From positions 1 through 54,196 of the IMG/VR virus record IMGVR_UViG_3300034407_002255: 54,196 nucleotides of DNA, one strand, 5' to 3'. Every line of letters starts with the position of its first letter. Position 1 is the stretch's first letter. Below are positions 42,235 to 49,948 of the stretch, piece after piece. The notes below the pieces were generated by a model. It was not told the DNA's origin, ran no database searches, and saw only the letters and a list, made by a program, of their open reading frames with translations. The position numbers and the translations under genes were made by a program. The stretch comes from a virus.

Positions 42235-43908
42235 ATGGCTGAACTTTTCGGATACACAATTACTCGGGCAAAGAGTAAAGGGAGCGGTGATCAATTCACC
42301 GCTCCTGAGTCCGACGATGGGACAATAGAGGTTGCCGGTGGTGGTTTCTTTTCATCCATTCTTGATACGAATGGAAGAGAGAGAACAGAACTCGACCTTA
42401 TTCGCAGATATAGAGATATTGCACAACAACCAGAGTGTGACAGTGCTATTGAGGATATCGTCAATGAGGCAATCTCATTTGATGAAGTTTCTCAATCGGT
42501 GTCTATTAGTCTTGATAGATTACCGTATCCAGATAAAATTAAAAGAGCAATCAGAAAAGAGTTTGACGAAATTTTAACATTGTTAGAGTTTGAAGAGAAA
42601 GGTTCTGATATTTTTAGAAGGTGGTATGTTGATGGTCGAATTTTTTATCACAAAGTCATAGATAAGAAAAATCCAAGACAAGGTATTATCGCACTAAAAT
42701 ATGTTGATCCAACAAAAATTAAAAAGGTTAGAGAAGTCAAAAAGGAGAAAGACCCAAAGACAGGTGTAGATGTGGTGAAGAACATCACCGAATATTATGT
42801 CTACAACGAAAAGGGTCTAGCCCATGCTGGTTATGGTGGAACTGGTCAAGGAATTAAAATTGCAAAAGATTCAGTAACATATTGCCCATCTGGTGTCATT
42901 GACCAGAATGGTGGAAAGGTTTTATCTTATCTTCATAAGGCTATTAAACCTGTAAATCAACTAAGGATGATTGAAGATGCATTGGTTATCTATCGCATTT
43001 CGAGAGCGCCCGAGCGTAGGATTTTCTACATTGATGTTGGCAATCTACCCAAGGTAAAAGCAGAGCAATATCTTAAAGATGTGATGAATCGTTATCGTAA
43101 CAAGTTGGTGTATGATGCATCTACTGGTGAGATTAGAGACGATAGAAATCATATGAGTATGTTGGAAGATTTCTGGCTACCCCGCCGTGAAGGTGGTCGA
43201 GGTACAGAAATCACAACACTGCCGGGTGGTTCAAATCTTGGTGAAATTGATGATATCGTTTATTTCCAAAGAAAACTTTATCGGTCACTCAATGTTCCTA
43301 TTTCAAGACTAGAGGCAGAGAATAATTTTAGTCTTGGTAGAACTACAGAAATCACAAGAGATGAGCTGAAGTTTACTAAGTTCATACAAAAACTTAGAAA
43401 GAAATTTGTAGTTTTATTTACAGACGTATTAAAAACTCAACTTCTACTAAAAGGTGTAATTGCCTCTGAAGATTGGGATAATATGAAAGAACACATTCAA
43501 TATGACTTCTTGAAAGATGGACACTTTGCAGAGCTGAAAGATGCAGAGTTGTTGAGAGATCGTATTGATGCTCTTGATCAAATTCAATCTTACATTGGCA
43601 CATTCTTCAGTAAGGAATATGTTCTTAAACGTGTTCTTCGCATGACTGACAGTGAAGTTCAAGAAATGCGTGATCAAATCGCAAGAGAGATTAACACCGA
43701 TCCTATGGACGGCGGTATAGATATGCCGGATGCTGGAGATGGTATTACACGTTATCCTCAAGATGGTGCTGGAGGAATGGTCCCGGCAGATGATATTGCC
43801 AAGTACGATGGAGAAGCACCACCTGGCGAAGACAAAGGTGGTGACAAAGAAAAACCAGTAGAGGATGACTTTGATAAAAGTATAACCGTGAAAGGAAAGA
43901 GAAAATGA
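42235..43908 (+). CDS. gp20: gp20-like portal protein
   Basis: A 557-residue portal protein (T4 gp20 is 524) forming the dodecameric head vertex. Characteristic segments: ERTELDLIRRYRDIAQQPECDSAIEDIVNEAIS, FRRWYVDGRIFYHKVIDKKNPRQGIIALKYVDP, YLHKAIKPVNQLRMIEDALVIYRISRAPERRIFYIDVGNLPK, RNHMSMLEDFWLPRREGGRGTEITTLPGG and YRSLNVPISRLEAENNFSLGRTTEITRDELKF. The C-terminus is Asp/Gly/Lys-rich. A perfect 10-bp hairpin lies within codons 16-24. The stop overlaps the following small gene as ATGA. Confidence 0.95.
   Translation: MAELFGYTITRAKSKGSGDQFTAPESDDGTIEVAGGGFFSSILDTNGRERTELDLIRRYRDIAQQPECDSAIEDIVNEAISFDEVSQSVSISLDRLPYPDKIKRAIRKEFDEILTLLEFEEKGSDIFRRWYVDGRIFYHKVIDKKNPRQGIIALKYVDPTKIKKVREVKKEKDPKTGVDVVKNITEYYVYNEKGLAHAGYGGTGQGIKIAKDSVTYCPSGVIDQNGGKVLSYLHKAIKPVNQLRMIEDALVIYRISRAPERRIFYIDVGNLPKVKAEQYLKDVMNRYRNKLVYDASTGEIRDDRNHMSMLEDFWLPRREGGRGTEITTLPGGSNLGEIDDIVYFQRKLYRSLNVPISRLEAENNFSLGRTTEITRDELKFTKFIQKLRKKFVVLFTDVLKTQLLLKGVIASEDWDNMKEHIQYDFLKDGHFAELKDAELLRDRIDALDQIQSYIGTFFSKEYVLKRVLRMTDSEVQEMRDQIAREINTDPMDGGIDMPDAGDGITRYPQDGAGGMVPADDIAKYDGEAPPGEDKGGDKEKPVEDDFDKSITVKGKRK
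42281..42305 (+). promoter_or_regulatory. perfect 10-bp hairpin early in gp20
   Basis: GGAGCGGTGA (42281-42290), loop TCAAT, then TCACCGCTCC (42296-42305): a perfect inverted repeat about 46 bases after the gp20 ATG. No T-run follows, so it is not an intrinsic terminator. As RNA it would be among the strongest local structures here. Its function is unknown. Confidence 0.6.
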
Positions 43909-44072
43909 GTAGAGAACTTATTGATGCAATCTCAGATGGAAATAATCTAGAAGCAGAGGATGAATTTAAAAATTTAATTGCTGGTAAAGTTGGAGACGCA
44001 TTGGAAGTAAAACGTGCAGAATTAGCAAATACTTTTGTTAACAGTGGAGCATTTTCAAGTGAAGAGGATTGA
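43905..44072 (+). CDS. gp67-like prohead core protein (short)
   Basis: A 55-residue protein, MSRELIDAISDGNNLEAED ... VKRAELANTFV. It starts in the gp20 stop (ATGA) and ends at the TGA at 44070-44072. The pattern of an acidic middle followed by a GDALEVKRAELANTF helix is like the short prohead core proteins in this slot of T4-like phages; T4 gp67 is 80 residues and also lies between gp20 and gp68. Such proteins are internal core components degraded by gp21 during maturation. Assignment is by position and general resemblance. Confidence 0.6.
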   Translation: MSRELIDAISDGNNLEAEDEFKNLIAGKVGDALEVKRAELANTFVNSGAFSSEED

Positions 44073-44307
44073 GGAGATATATGAATCTACAGTTGTAGAG
44101 AGAGATGAACATCGTAAATCTAAGGAGTATAAAAAACTATCTCCAAGGATGAAGGATGCCGTTGATTTTATTTTTGGGAAAATGGACTCTAAACCTTCAG
44201 ATTTCCTAAATAGTTTTGAAAAAACTATAAAAGATGCGGCGAAACAGTTCAAAGTCAAAGAAAATGAACTAATGTCGTATTTTGAAAAAGAAATGCTTTC
44301 GATTTAA
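44059..44307 (+). CDS. gp68-like prohead core protein candidate
   Basis: An 82-residue charged helical protein (MKRIEEIYESTVVERDEHRK ... VKENELMSYFEKEM) in the gp68 slot. I prefer the GTG at 44059, which overlaps the upstream gene by 14 bases, to a TTG at 44035; GTGGAG lies about ten bases upstream. T4 gp68 is 141 residues, so this is short. KKLSPRMKDAVDFIFGKMD and ENELMSYFEKEML look like two amphipathic helices. A core scaffold role is inferred from position between portal and protease genes. Confidence 0.55.
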   Translation: MKRIEEIYESTVVERDEHRKSKEYKKLSPRMKDAVDFIFGKMDSKPSDFLNSFEKTIKDAAKQFKVKENELMSYFEKEMLSI

Positions 44308-44318
44308 GGAGTTAGAGG

Positions 44319-44741
44319 ATGGCAGTCGCAACCAGAACATTAAAAGATACGGTAGTAAATGCTGCTGGAGCTGGTGGTAAAGTTACTATTTTGGTTAATT
44401 GGGATGATGAAACAAGTTCCAACAATACGATTCTAGATGCGTCTGGTCTTGACGGTCATGCTAATGGTGCAAAATTGGATATCACTCGTATCTGGTGGCA
44501 GATAACTGGCGGTGTTGCAGACGATGACTTAAACTGGGCGTTTGTAGAATTTAAGGGCGCATCATCTGATACACTTGCAATCAATCTCGCTGGAACTGGA
44601 CACTATGACGGGACTGCTGGACCAATCACCAATAACGCAACAAATACAACTGCGACCTCTGGTGACTTGGAGTTGAGTTTGCGTGGCAGCTCTGGATCAA
44701 TGATAATCGAATTACGAAAAGACGAGAACTTTACCTCATAG
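44319..44741 (+). CDS. small beta-rich virion-type protein between gp68-like and gp21
   Basis: A 140-residue protein of unknown function. MAVATRTLKDTVV opens it, followed by VTILVNWDDETSSNNTILDASGLDGHANGAKLDITRIWWQITGGVADDDLNWAF, a Gly-rich turn region, then SGDLELSLRGSSGSMIIELRKDENF. The strand-turn rhythm and ending (LEL..RGSSGSMIIELRK) suggest a small beta-sandwich. T4 has no gene here. It sits in the head operon, so a capsid decoration or internal head protein is possible, but that is inference. GGAG precedes the ATG. Confidence 0.6.
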   Translation: MAVATRTLKDTVVNAAGAGGKVTILVNWDDETSSNNTILDASGLDGHANGAKLDITRIWWQITGGVADDDLNWAFVEFKGASSDTLAINLAGTGHYDGTAGPITNNATNTTATSGDLELSLRGSSGSMIIELRKDENFTS

Positions 44742-44750
44742 GGGATGAAC

Positions 44751-45407
44751 ATGGAAACGGTAAAACTATTTTCAGAAGCCGTAGAAGAAGTAGAATATAT
44801 CTGCGAACAAAGAGAAAACGGCGATAAGAACTATAAAATCAAAGGTATCTTTATGCAAGCAGACGTAAAGAACCGAAACGGCCGTGTTTATCCTATGGAA
44901 GTTCTCGAAAGAGAAGTTGCAAAGTACAATAAAAAGTTCGTCAACGAGAAACGTGCGTTTGGTGAACTTGGTCACCCAGAGGGACCAACCGTGAACCTCG
45001 AAAGAGTGTCACACATGATAACATCACTAAAACCAGATGGTAAAAATTTTATCGGTGAGGCGAAGATTATGTCTACACCGATGGGAGAAATCGTTAAAAA
45101 TCTAATGGACGAAGGCGCCAAGCTTGGAGTTTCCTCTAGAGGAATGGGAAGTCTAGTGCAAAAGAATGGAGCCAATTATGTGAGAGATGATTTTTACCTC
45201 GCAACTGCTGCTGACATTGTAGCAGACCCTTCCGCCCCTAATGCTTTTGTAGAAGGCATTATGGAGGGAAAAGAGTGGGTCTGGAATCATGGGTCTTTGG
45301 TAGAAGCACATGTTGCAGAGTTAAAAAAGGAATTTGATGTTAAACAACGTCAAAGAAAGGCGAAACAAGAAGCACTAGAGTTCGCCAAATTCCTCAAAAT
45401 GTTATAA
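44751..45407 (+). CDS. gp21: gp21-like prohead core protease
   Basis: A 218-residue maturation protease (T4 gp21 is 212) that cleaves scaffold, core and capsid proteins. Candidate catalytic residues are H75 in FGELGHPEGPTVN, S128/S129 in LGVSSRGMGS, and acidic residues near 155-159 in ATAADIVADPSAPNAFVEG. These motifs are conserved in the herpes-protease-like family. I prefer ATG 44751, which has AGGGG at 44740-44744, over ATG 44745. A short Lys-rich C-terminus may be a self-cleavage tail. gp23 has a matching LSE|A site near residue 52. Confidence 0.93.
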   Translation: METVKLFSEAVEEVEYICEQRENGDKNYKIKGIFMQADVKNRNGRVYPMEVLEREVAKYNKKFVNEKRAFGELGHPEGPTVNLERVSHMITSLKPDGKNFIGEAKIMSTPMGEIVKNLMDEGAKLGVSSRGMGSLVQKNGANYVRDDFYLATAADIVADPSAPNAFVEGIMEGKEWVWNHGSLVEAHVAELKKEFDVKQRQRKAKQEALEFAKFLKML

Positions 45408-45409
45408 CT

Positions 45410-45417
45410 TATAAATA
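45410..45417 (+). promoter_or_regulatory. late promoter TATAAATA before gp22
   Basis: Perfect late octamer two bases after the gp21 stop and 27 bases before the gp22 ATG, with AAAAGGAG at 45429-45436. Confidence 0.8.
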
Positions 45418-45444
45418 ATATAATTACAAAAAGGAGACAATTCC

Positions 45445-46878
45445 ATGTCCGAATTAGATAAAACCATTGAGGAGCTTGAAGCAGAGGTTCTGGCGGAACT
45501 AGAAGAAGCCAGTCAACCAGATGATACTGGTGGACCCGCTGATACTCCTAAAAAAGTAAAATCTGATGGGGTAACTAAAGAAGAAGACGGTGGAAAAGCC
45601 GTTGTTGACCCAGAAGAAAAATCATCCCCCACGGATGTTGCAACAAAAAGTGCAAAAGAAGTTAGTGGAGATGCACAACAGAAGAGTGAAGGAGCCCCAG
45701 AAAAAATGGCTAAACTCAAAAAGGTAAAAGAAGAAATCGGTTACACCGATGACGAGATTAGAGAACTTTGCCATTCTGAGGACCATGACTGCGCTGTAGT
45801 TGTGGAACATCCAGTTTGGGGCAAAGGTAAACCAATTTATGCTTCTCATGCAATGCCTGACGAAAACGGTCACGTTGAGTGGTACGATGTGCAGTTCAAG
45901 CATGGTATCGAAGAAAAAGTCATGGTAGAAGACATGGAAGTCATCGAAGAATCTTCTCATATGGGAGAGGAGCCAAAGACTAAATCAGCTCTCATGGCAG
46001 CAATGCATAAAGAAATGAAGCACATGAAGAAAGAACAACTTCGTGCTGCATATGAGATGATGATGAAGCCAGAAGGTGCTCACGAATCTGTTGAAGATGC
46101 AGAGTTGAAGAAACTCAAGTCAGAGAAAGCAGAGATCGAAGAGAAGATCAAAGCAATTAGTGTTAAAGAAGACGTTGAAGCACTTGTGGAAGGTGAAGAC
46201 CTTACAGAAGAGTTCAAGGAAAAAGCTGCAACAGTGTTTGAAGCAGCAGTTAAGTCTAGAATTCGTAGTGAAATTGAGCGTATGGAAGAAGGTTACGTTG
46301 ATTCACTTGCAGAAGCTACTCACGTTATTAAAGAGGAGTTGTCAGAAAAAGTTGATGACTATCTCGGTTATGTCGTTGAGCAATGGATGCAAGAGAACGA
46401 GTTGGCAATCGAGCGTGGCTTGAAGGGTGAAATTGCCGAGGACTTCATTGTTGGTCTGAAACAATTGTTTGAAGACCATTACATTGATGTTCCTGACGAG
46501 AAATATGACGTTCTAGAGGCTCAGGCTGAGAAGATCACTGAGCTTGAAGAAAAACTCAACGAGACTATTGAAGAAAACGTTGAGAAAAAGAAAGTGGTAG
46601 AATCTCTGTCGAGAGAAAAAGCAATCGCAGAAGCTTGTTACGATCTTGCTGAGACAGAAACAGAGAAGTTTTCTTCTCTTGTCGAAGACGTAGAGTTTAC
46701 TGACGAAGAGTCTTTCGCAGAGAAACTTAGCACATTGAAAGAGAGCTACTTTCCTAAAACTGGTGGAGAAGGTTCTTTTGTAATTGATGATGATAATGGT
46801 GAAACTGCACAGGACATTGATGCGACTGATACGATTAGATCGTACATGTCGGCAATCAGTCGGTCAAAAAGTGCATAA
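45445..46878 (+). CDS. gp22: gp22-like prohead scaffold protein
   Basis: A 477-residue major scaffold protein, well above T4 gp22 (269). It is very rich in Glu and Lys with long coiled-coil stretches (LKKLKSEKAEIEEKIKAI, ITELEEKLNETIEENVEKKKVVESL). Central marks are FKEKAATVFEAAVKSRIRSEIERMEE and VDDYLGYVVEQWMQENELAIERGLKGEIAEDFIVGLKQLFEDHYIDVP, which match gp22. The N-terminal 200 residues (QPDDTGGPADTPKK, then HPVWGKGKPIYASHAMP...YDVQFKHG, an SH3-like bit) are extra compared with T4. Removed by gp21 during maturation. Confidence 0.9.
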   Translation: MSELDKTIEELEAEVLAELEEASQPDDTGGPADTPKKVKSDGVTKEEDGGKAVVDPEEKSSPTDVATKSAKEVSGDAQQKSEGAPEKMAKLKKVKEEIGYTDDEIRELCHSEDHDCAVVVEHPVWGKGKPIYASHAMPDENGHVEWYDVQFKHGIEEKVMVEDMEVIEESSHMGEEPKTKSALMAAMHKEMKHMKKEQLRAAYEMMMKPEGAHESVEDAELKKLKSEKAEIEEKIKAISVKEDVEALVEGEDLTEEFKEKAATVFEAAVKSRIRSEIERMEEGYVDSLAEATHVIKEELSEKVDDYLGYVVEQWMQENELAIERGLKGEIAEDFIVGLKQLFEDHYIDVPDEKYDVLEAQAEKITELEEKLNETIEENVEKKKVVESLSREKAIAEACYDLAETETEKFSSLVEDVEFTDEESFAEKLSTLKESYFPKTGGEGSFVIDDDNGETAQDIDATDTIRSYMSAISRSKSA

Positions 46879-46880
46879 TT

Positions 46881-46888
46881 TATAAATA
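46881..46888 (+). promoter_or_regulatory. late promoter TATAAATA before gp23
   Basis: Perfect late octamer two bases after the gp22 stop and 30 bases before the gp23 ATG, with AAAAGGAG at 46903-46910. A dedicated promoter fits the high dose of capsid protein. Confidence 0.82.
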
Positions 46889-46918
46889 ACTGTAGAGAAA
46901 TAAAAAGGAGAAACAACA

Positions 46919-48268
46919 ATGTTTCAAACAGAACATCTACAAGAAAAGTGGCAGCCAGTCCTAGAACACCCCGATCTTCCTAAGATTGAGGATTCCTATC
47001 GCCGTGCAGTCACAACTGTTATCCTTGAGAACCAAGAGAAGGCTCTCAGAGAAGATCGTGCGTTCCTTTCGGAAGCCGCTCCCACTAACAGCACTGGTGG
47101 TTCGATTGACAATTGGGACCCGATCCTGATTTCGCTCGTTCGCCGTGCAATGCCAAACCTGATTGCGTATGATATCTGTGGCGTCCAGCCGATGACTGGT
47201 CCTACAGGTCTTATCTTCGCAATGCGTGCTTCGTTCCTGTCTTCGGACGGTGCAGAAGCGTTGGTTGACGAAGCTTTGCCTGGTAAACAGGGTGCTTCTA
47301 ACCAGAACGCCGCCGGTACAACTGGTGGTGGCGATGTTGGTGCTACAGAGACAAACCCTGCCGTTCTGAACGACAGTCCTTCTGCTGGTACTTACACAAG
47401 TGCAACTGGTATGACAACTGCTCAAGGTGAAGCGCTGGGTGATACATCCACAAACGCTTTCGCTGAGATGGCGTTCTCCATCGACAAGTCAACCGTTACG
47501 GCGGTGACTCGTGCTCTGAAAGCTGAGTACACGATGGAACTTGCTCAAGACCTCAAAGCGATCCACGGTCTGGACGCTGAGACGGAACTTGCGAATATCC
47601 TGTCTTCGGAAATTCTTGCTGAAATCAACCGTGAAGTAGTTCGCCGTGTTTATGTTGCTGCTGTTAAAGGCGCACAGGTTAACACAACGACTGCCGGTAT
47701 CTTCGACTTGGACACAGACTCCAATGGTCGTTGGTCGGTTGAGAAGTTCAAGGGTCTGATGTTCGGTATTGAGCGTGATGCCAATGCGATTGGTCAACAG
47801 ACTCGCCGTGGTAAAGGTAACATGCTGATGTGTTCTGCTGACGTTGCGTCTGCTCTGCAAATGGCTGGTATCCTTGACTACACCCCGGCTCTCAACAACA
47901 ACTTGAATGTTGATGACACAACGACAACTTTCGCTGGTGTTCTTAACGGACGCTACAAAGTGTACGTTGACCCGTATGCCGCTAACGTTGCTGCTTCGCA
48001 GTACTACGTTGTTGGTTACAAGGGAACATCCCCGTATGACGCTGGTATGTTCTACTGCCCATACGTTCCTCTTCAGATGGTTCGTGCGGTTGGTGAGAAT
48101 ACCTTCCAGCCGAAGATTGGCTTCAAGACACGTTACGGAATGGCTGCGAACCCATTCGCTCAGACTGCTGGTGCGGTTGCGGCGGGTGACTCGCAGAACA
48201 CCGATGCGTCGATTGACGATGGCGTAAACGTTTACTACCGTCGAGTAAAAGTCACCAACCTTATGTAA
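46919..48268 (+). CDS. gp23: gp23-like major capsid protein
   Basis: A 449-residue major capsid protein with HK97 fold (T4 gp23 is 521). Signature pieces: NWDPILISLVRRAMPNLIAYDICGVQPMTGPTGLIFAMRA, KSTVTAVTRALKAEYTMELAQDLKAIHGLDAETELANILSSEILAEINREV, and VYVDPYAANVAASQYYVVGYKGTSPYDAGMFYCPYVPLQMVRA. L50-S-E52|A53 in FLSEAAPTN fits the gp21 (I/L)xE cleavage rule, so the mature protein probably starts at A53. Codons are strikingly C/G-ending compared with neighbours. Followed by a strong terminator. Confidence 0.96.
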   Translation: MFQTEHLQEKWQPVLEHPDLPKIEDSYRRAVTTVILENQEKALREDRAFLSEAAPTNSTGGSIDNWDPILISLVRRAMPNLIAYDICGVQPMTGPTGLIFAMRASFLSSDGAEALVDEALPGKQGASNQNAAGTTGGGDVGATETNPAVLNDSPSAGTYTSATGMTTAQGEALGDTSTNAFAEMAFSIDKSTVTAVTRALKAEYTMELAQDLKAIHGLDAETELANILSSEILAEINREVVRRVYVAAVKGAQVNTTTAGIFDLDTDSNGRWSVEKFKGLMFGIERDANAIGQQTRRGKGNMLMCSADVASALQMAGILDYTPALNNNLNVDDTTTTFAGVLNGRYKVYVDPYAANVAASQYYVVGYKGTSPYDAGMFYCPYVPLQMVRAVGENTFQPKIGFKTRYGMAANPFAQTAGAVAAGDSQNTDASIDDGVNVYYRRVKVTNLM

Positions 48269-48292
48269 GAACAATAAGGTGACTTATAAACT

Positions 48293-48321
48293 GGGGGGGT
48301 CAATCGACCCCCCCTTTTTTT
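48293..48321 (+). terminator. intrinsic terminator after gp23
   Basis: Perfect nine-base stem GGGGGGGTC / GACCCCCCC (48293-48301 and 48306-48314), loop AATC, then seven T (48315-48321). It lies 25 bases after the gp23 stop and just before the next late promoter. The GC-rich stem is exceptional in this AT-rich sequence. Confidence 0.95.
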
Positions 48322-48323
48322 AT

Positions 48324-48331
48324 TATAAATA
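48324..48331 (+). promoter_or_regulatory. late promoter TATAAATA before the tail gene at 48350
   Basis: Perfect late octamer directly after the terminator T-run, 18 bases before the ATG, with AAAGGAAAA at 48337-48345. Confidence 0.8.
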
Positions 48332-48349
48332 TAGGTAAAGGAAAATGAT

Positions 48350-48931
48350 ATGGCAACGGTAGGACCACTTTCAAGACAACCAGATAAGTTAGACTATGCA
48401 AGTCCAACCCAATTTAGGTTTATAATAAATCAACTTCCAAAAGTTGAATTTTTTACTGTTGCAGCAAATGTGCCAGGAATAACTTTGGGTGAAACTCTTT
48501 TCCCCACACCTTTTAGACAAATTCCTATTGCTGGTGACGAATTGACATACGAAAGTTTCACCATATCGTTTCTTGTTGATGAATATCTTGAGAACTATAT
48601 CACTCTACATGATTGGTTGGTTGGACACGGGTTTCCTAGAGAGAGACGAGAATTTACAAATTTTAGAGACAATACAGCTGTAGAAGATACTAAAACGAGT
48701 TCTGCAAGTAGTAGAACCAGTGGACTTGCTGTGAGTGATAGAGTTATGTCCTCTGACAGCACTTTAACTATCTTGAGTAACAAAAACAATCCAATTGTTG
48801 AATTTAGATTTAGAGATATGTATCCTACATCTTTAGGATCGTTGGTATATGATCAAGGTGCCACAGACGTTGACTATATAAGAGTAGATGCCTCATTCTC
48901 GTATCAGTCATTTTCAATACACACTTTATAA
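48350..48931 (+). CDS. tail tube-fold protein, gp3-like tail completion protein candidate
   Basis: A 193-residue protein with tube-fold features resembling gp19: PTQFRFIINQLPKVEFFTVAANVPGITLGETLFPTPFRQIPIAGDELTYESFTISFLVDEYLENYITLHDWL, and the closing FRDMYPTSLGSLVYDQGATDVDYIRVDASFSYQSF. In marine T4-like phages a gp3 tail-completion gene commonly follows gp23, which fits its place before uvsY. T4 gp3 is 176 residues. T4 gp54 (320 residues) is an alternative tube-fold relative, but it is too long. Confident on fold, moderate on which T4 gene it equals. Confidence 0.65.
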   Translation: MATVGPLSRQPDKLDYASPTQFRFIINQLPKVEFFTVAANVPGITLGETLFPTPFRQIPIAGDELTYESFTISFLVDEYLENYITLHDWLVGHGFPRERREFTNFRDNTAVEDTKTSSASSRTSGLAVSDRVMSSDSTLTILSNKNNPIVEFRFRDMYPTSLGSLVYDQGATDVDYIRVDASFSYQSFSIHTL

Positions 48932-48941
48932 TGGAGATTAA

Positions 48942-49376
48942 ATGGATAAGTTAAGTGAGTTACAGGCGGAAGCCAAAGAAGACCTTATTATAGTAGATGA
49001 TGAAGACTTACACCAACAATCTTATAAAAATCAAATCATCAAACCAAAGTGGTTAGACTATAAGTCTAAGTACCGGATGCTCATGTTTCAAACGAAAGCA
49101 CAACACAAGAGGTTGTATCGTGAGAAGTGGGAGTATTACGGTGGCAAGGCTGATGCAAAGGTCTACGCTGCAAAACCATTCGACCTCAAAGTTTTAAAAA
49201 CTGATCTTGGTGTTTATATAAACTCTGATGAAGATATTATGGAAATAGAGATGAAGATTGAATATTATGAAACGTTAGTCCAATTTATTGATGGAGTGAT
49301 TAAGTCAATTGATAATCGCAGTTGGGATATTAAACACGCACAAGATTGGAAAAAATTCTTGGCTGGGGGTTTCTGA
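48942..49376 (+). CDS. uvsY: UvsY recombination mediator
   Basis: A 144-residue protein (T4 UvsY is 137) that loads UvsX onto gp32-coated single-stranded DNA. Typical segments are LSELQAEAKEDLIIVDDEDLHQQSYKNQIIKPKWLDYKSKYRMLMFQTKAQHKRLYREKWEYYGG and IEMKIEYYETLVQFIDGVIKSIDNRSWDIKHAQDWKKFLAG, where the WDIKxxxDWxKFxxG end is diagnostic. GGAG precedes the ATG. Its stop overlaps the next start (TGATG at 49374-49378). Confidence 0.93.
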   Translation: MDKLSELQAEAKEDLIIVDDEDLHQQSYKNQIIKPKWLDYKSKYRMLMFQTKAQHKRLYREKWEYYGGKADAKVYAAKPFDLKVLKTDLGVYINSDEDIMEIEMKIEYYETLVQFIDGVIKSIDNRSWDIKHAQDWKKFLAGGF

Positions 49377-49948
49377 TGTTAACTACAATTGCTCAAGAAG
49401 TTATGCAAGATGTGTCACATTGGGTTGGTCATTATGAAAATATATTAGATGAGGCTGGATGCAAATCCATAATGAACTATCCTTGGTCTTGGCAACCATC
49501 TACATATTCAAACGATGCAGGTGTTGTAGAAAAAAGTGACGAAAGAGTTAGAATGGATGAGTGTTGGTGTGTTGAAAAAAACCGGCCGTATCCGTTGATG
49601 AAGAAATCTGTCATAGAGGTAATGAACATATATGCACAAGAACATGAAAGATTTAGCTGCATACATCATACCGATTTTCGTCTTAATAAGTATGGGGTCA
49701 GCGGTTTTATGTCCTCACATGTTGACAACATACACCACTCTCATGGTCAATCATATGGTTATCCACAGTGCTCGGTTCTCTTGTTTCTAAATGATGATTA
49801 TGAGGGAGGTGAGTTTATTGTCGCAGATAAAAAGTATGAAACTAAAAAAGGTTCAGCAATAATTTTTCCTTCTAACTTCATGTTTCCTCATGAAGTAAAA
49901 GAAGTTACTAAAGGTGAAAGGTGGAGTATAGTATCATGGCTGATGTAA
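49376..49948 (+). CDS. Fe(II)/2OG oxygenase (prolyl-4-hydroxylase-like)
   Basis: A 190-residue protein with a complete P4H-type site: H115-V-D117 in FMSSHVDNIHH, H172 in FPHEVKEV and R182 in GERWSIVSW. LLFLNDDYEGGEFIV is the typical middle strand of the family, and GSAIIFPSNFMFPH precedes the distal His. The substrate is unknown. The ATG at 49376 overlaps the uvsY stop; an ATG at 49346 inside uvsY is less likely. It overlaps the next oxygenase gene by 13 bases. Insertion of two oxygenases between uvsY and uvsW breaks up the recombination genes. Confidence 0.82.
   Translation: MLTTIAQEVMQDVSHWVGHYENILDEAGCKSIMNYPWSWQPSTYSNDAGVVEKSDERVRMDECWCVEKNRPYPLMKKSVIEVMNIYAQEHERFSCIHHTDFRLNKYGVSGFMSSHVDNIHHSHGQSYGYPQCSVLLFLNDDYEGGEFIVADKKYETKKGSAIIFPSNFMFPHEVKEVTKGERWSIVSWLM

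Noticed and set aside
47489-48274. 261-residue minus-strand frame opposite gp23
   Set aside because: gp23's biased codons suppress stops on the opposite strand. Product is low-complexity Arg/Val/Asn with no motif.
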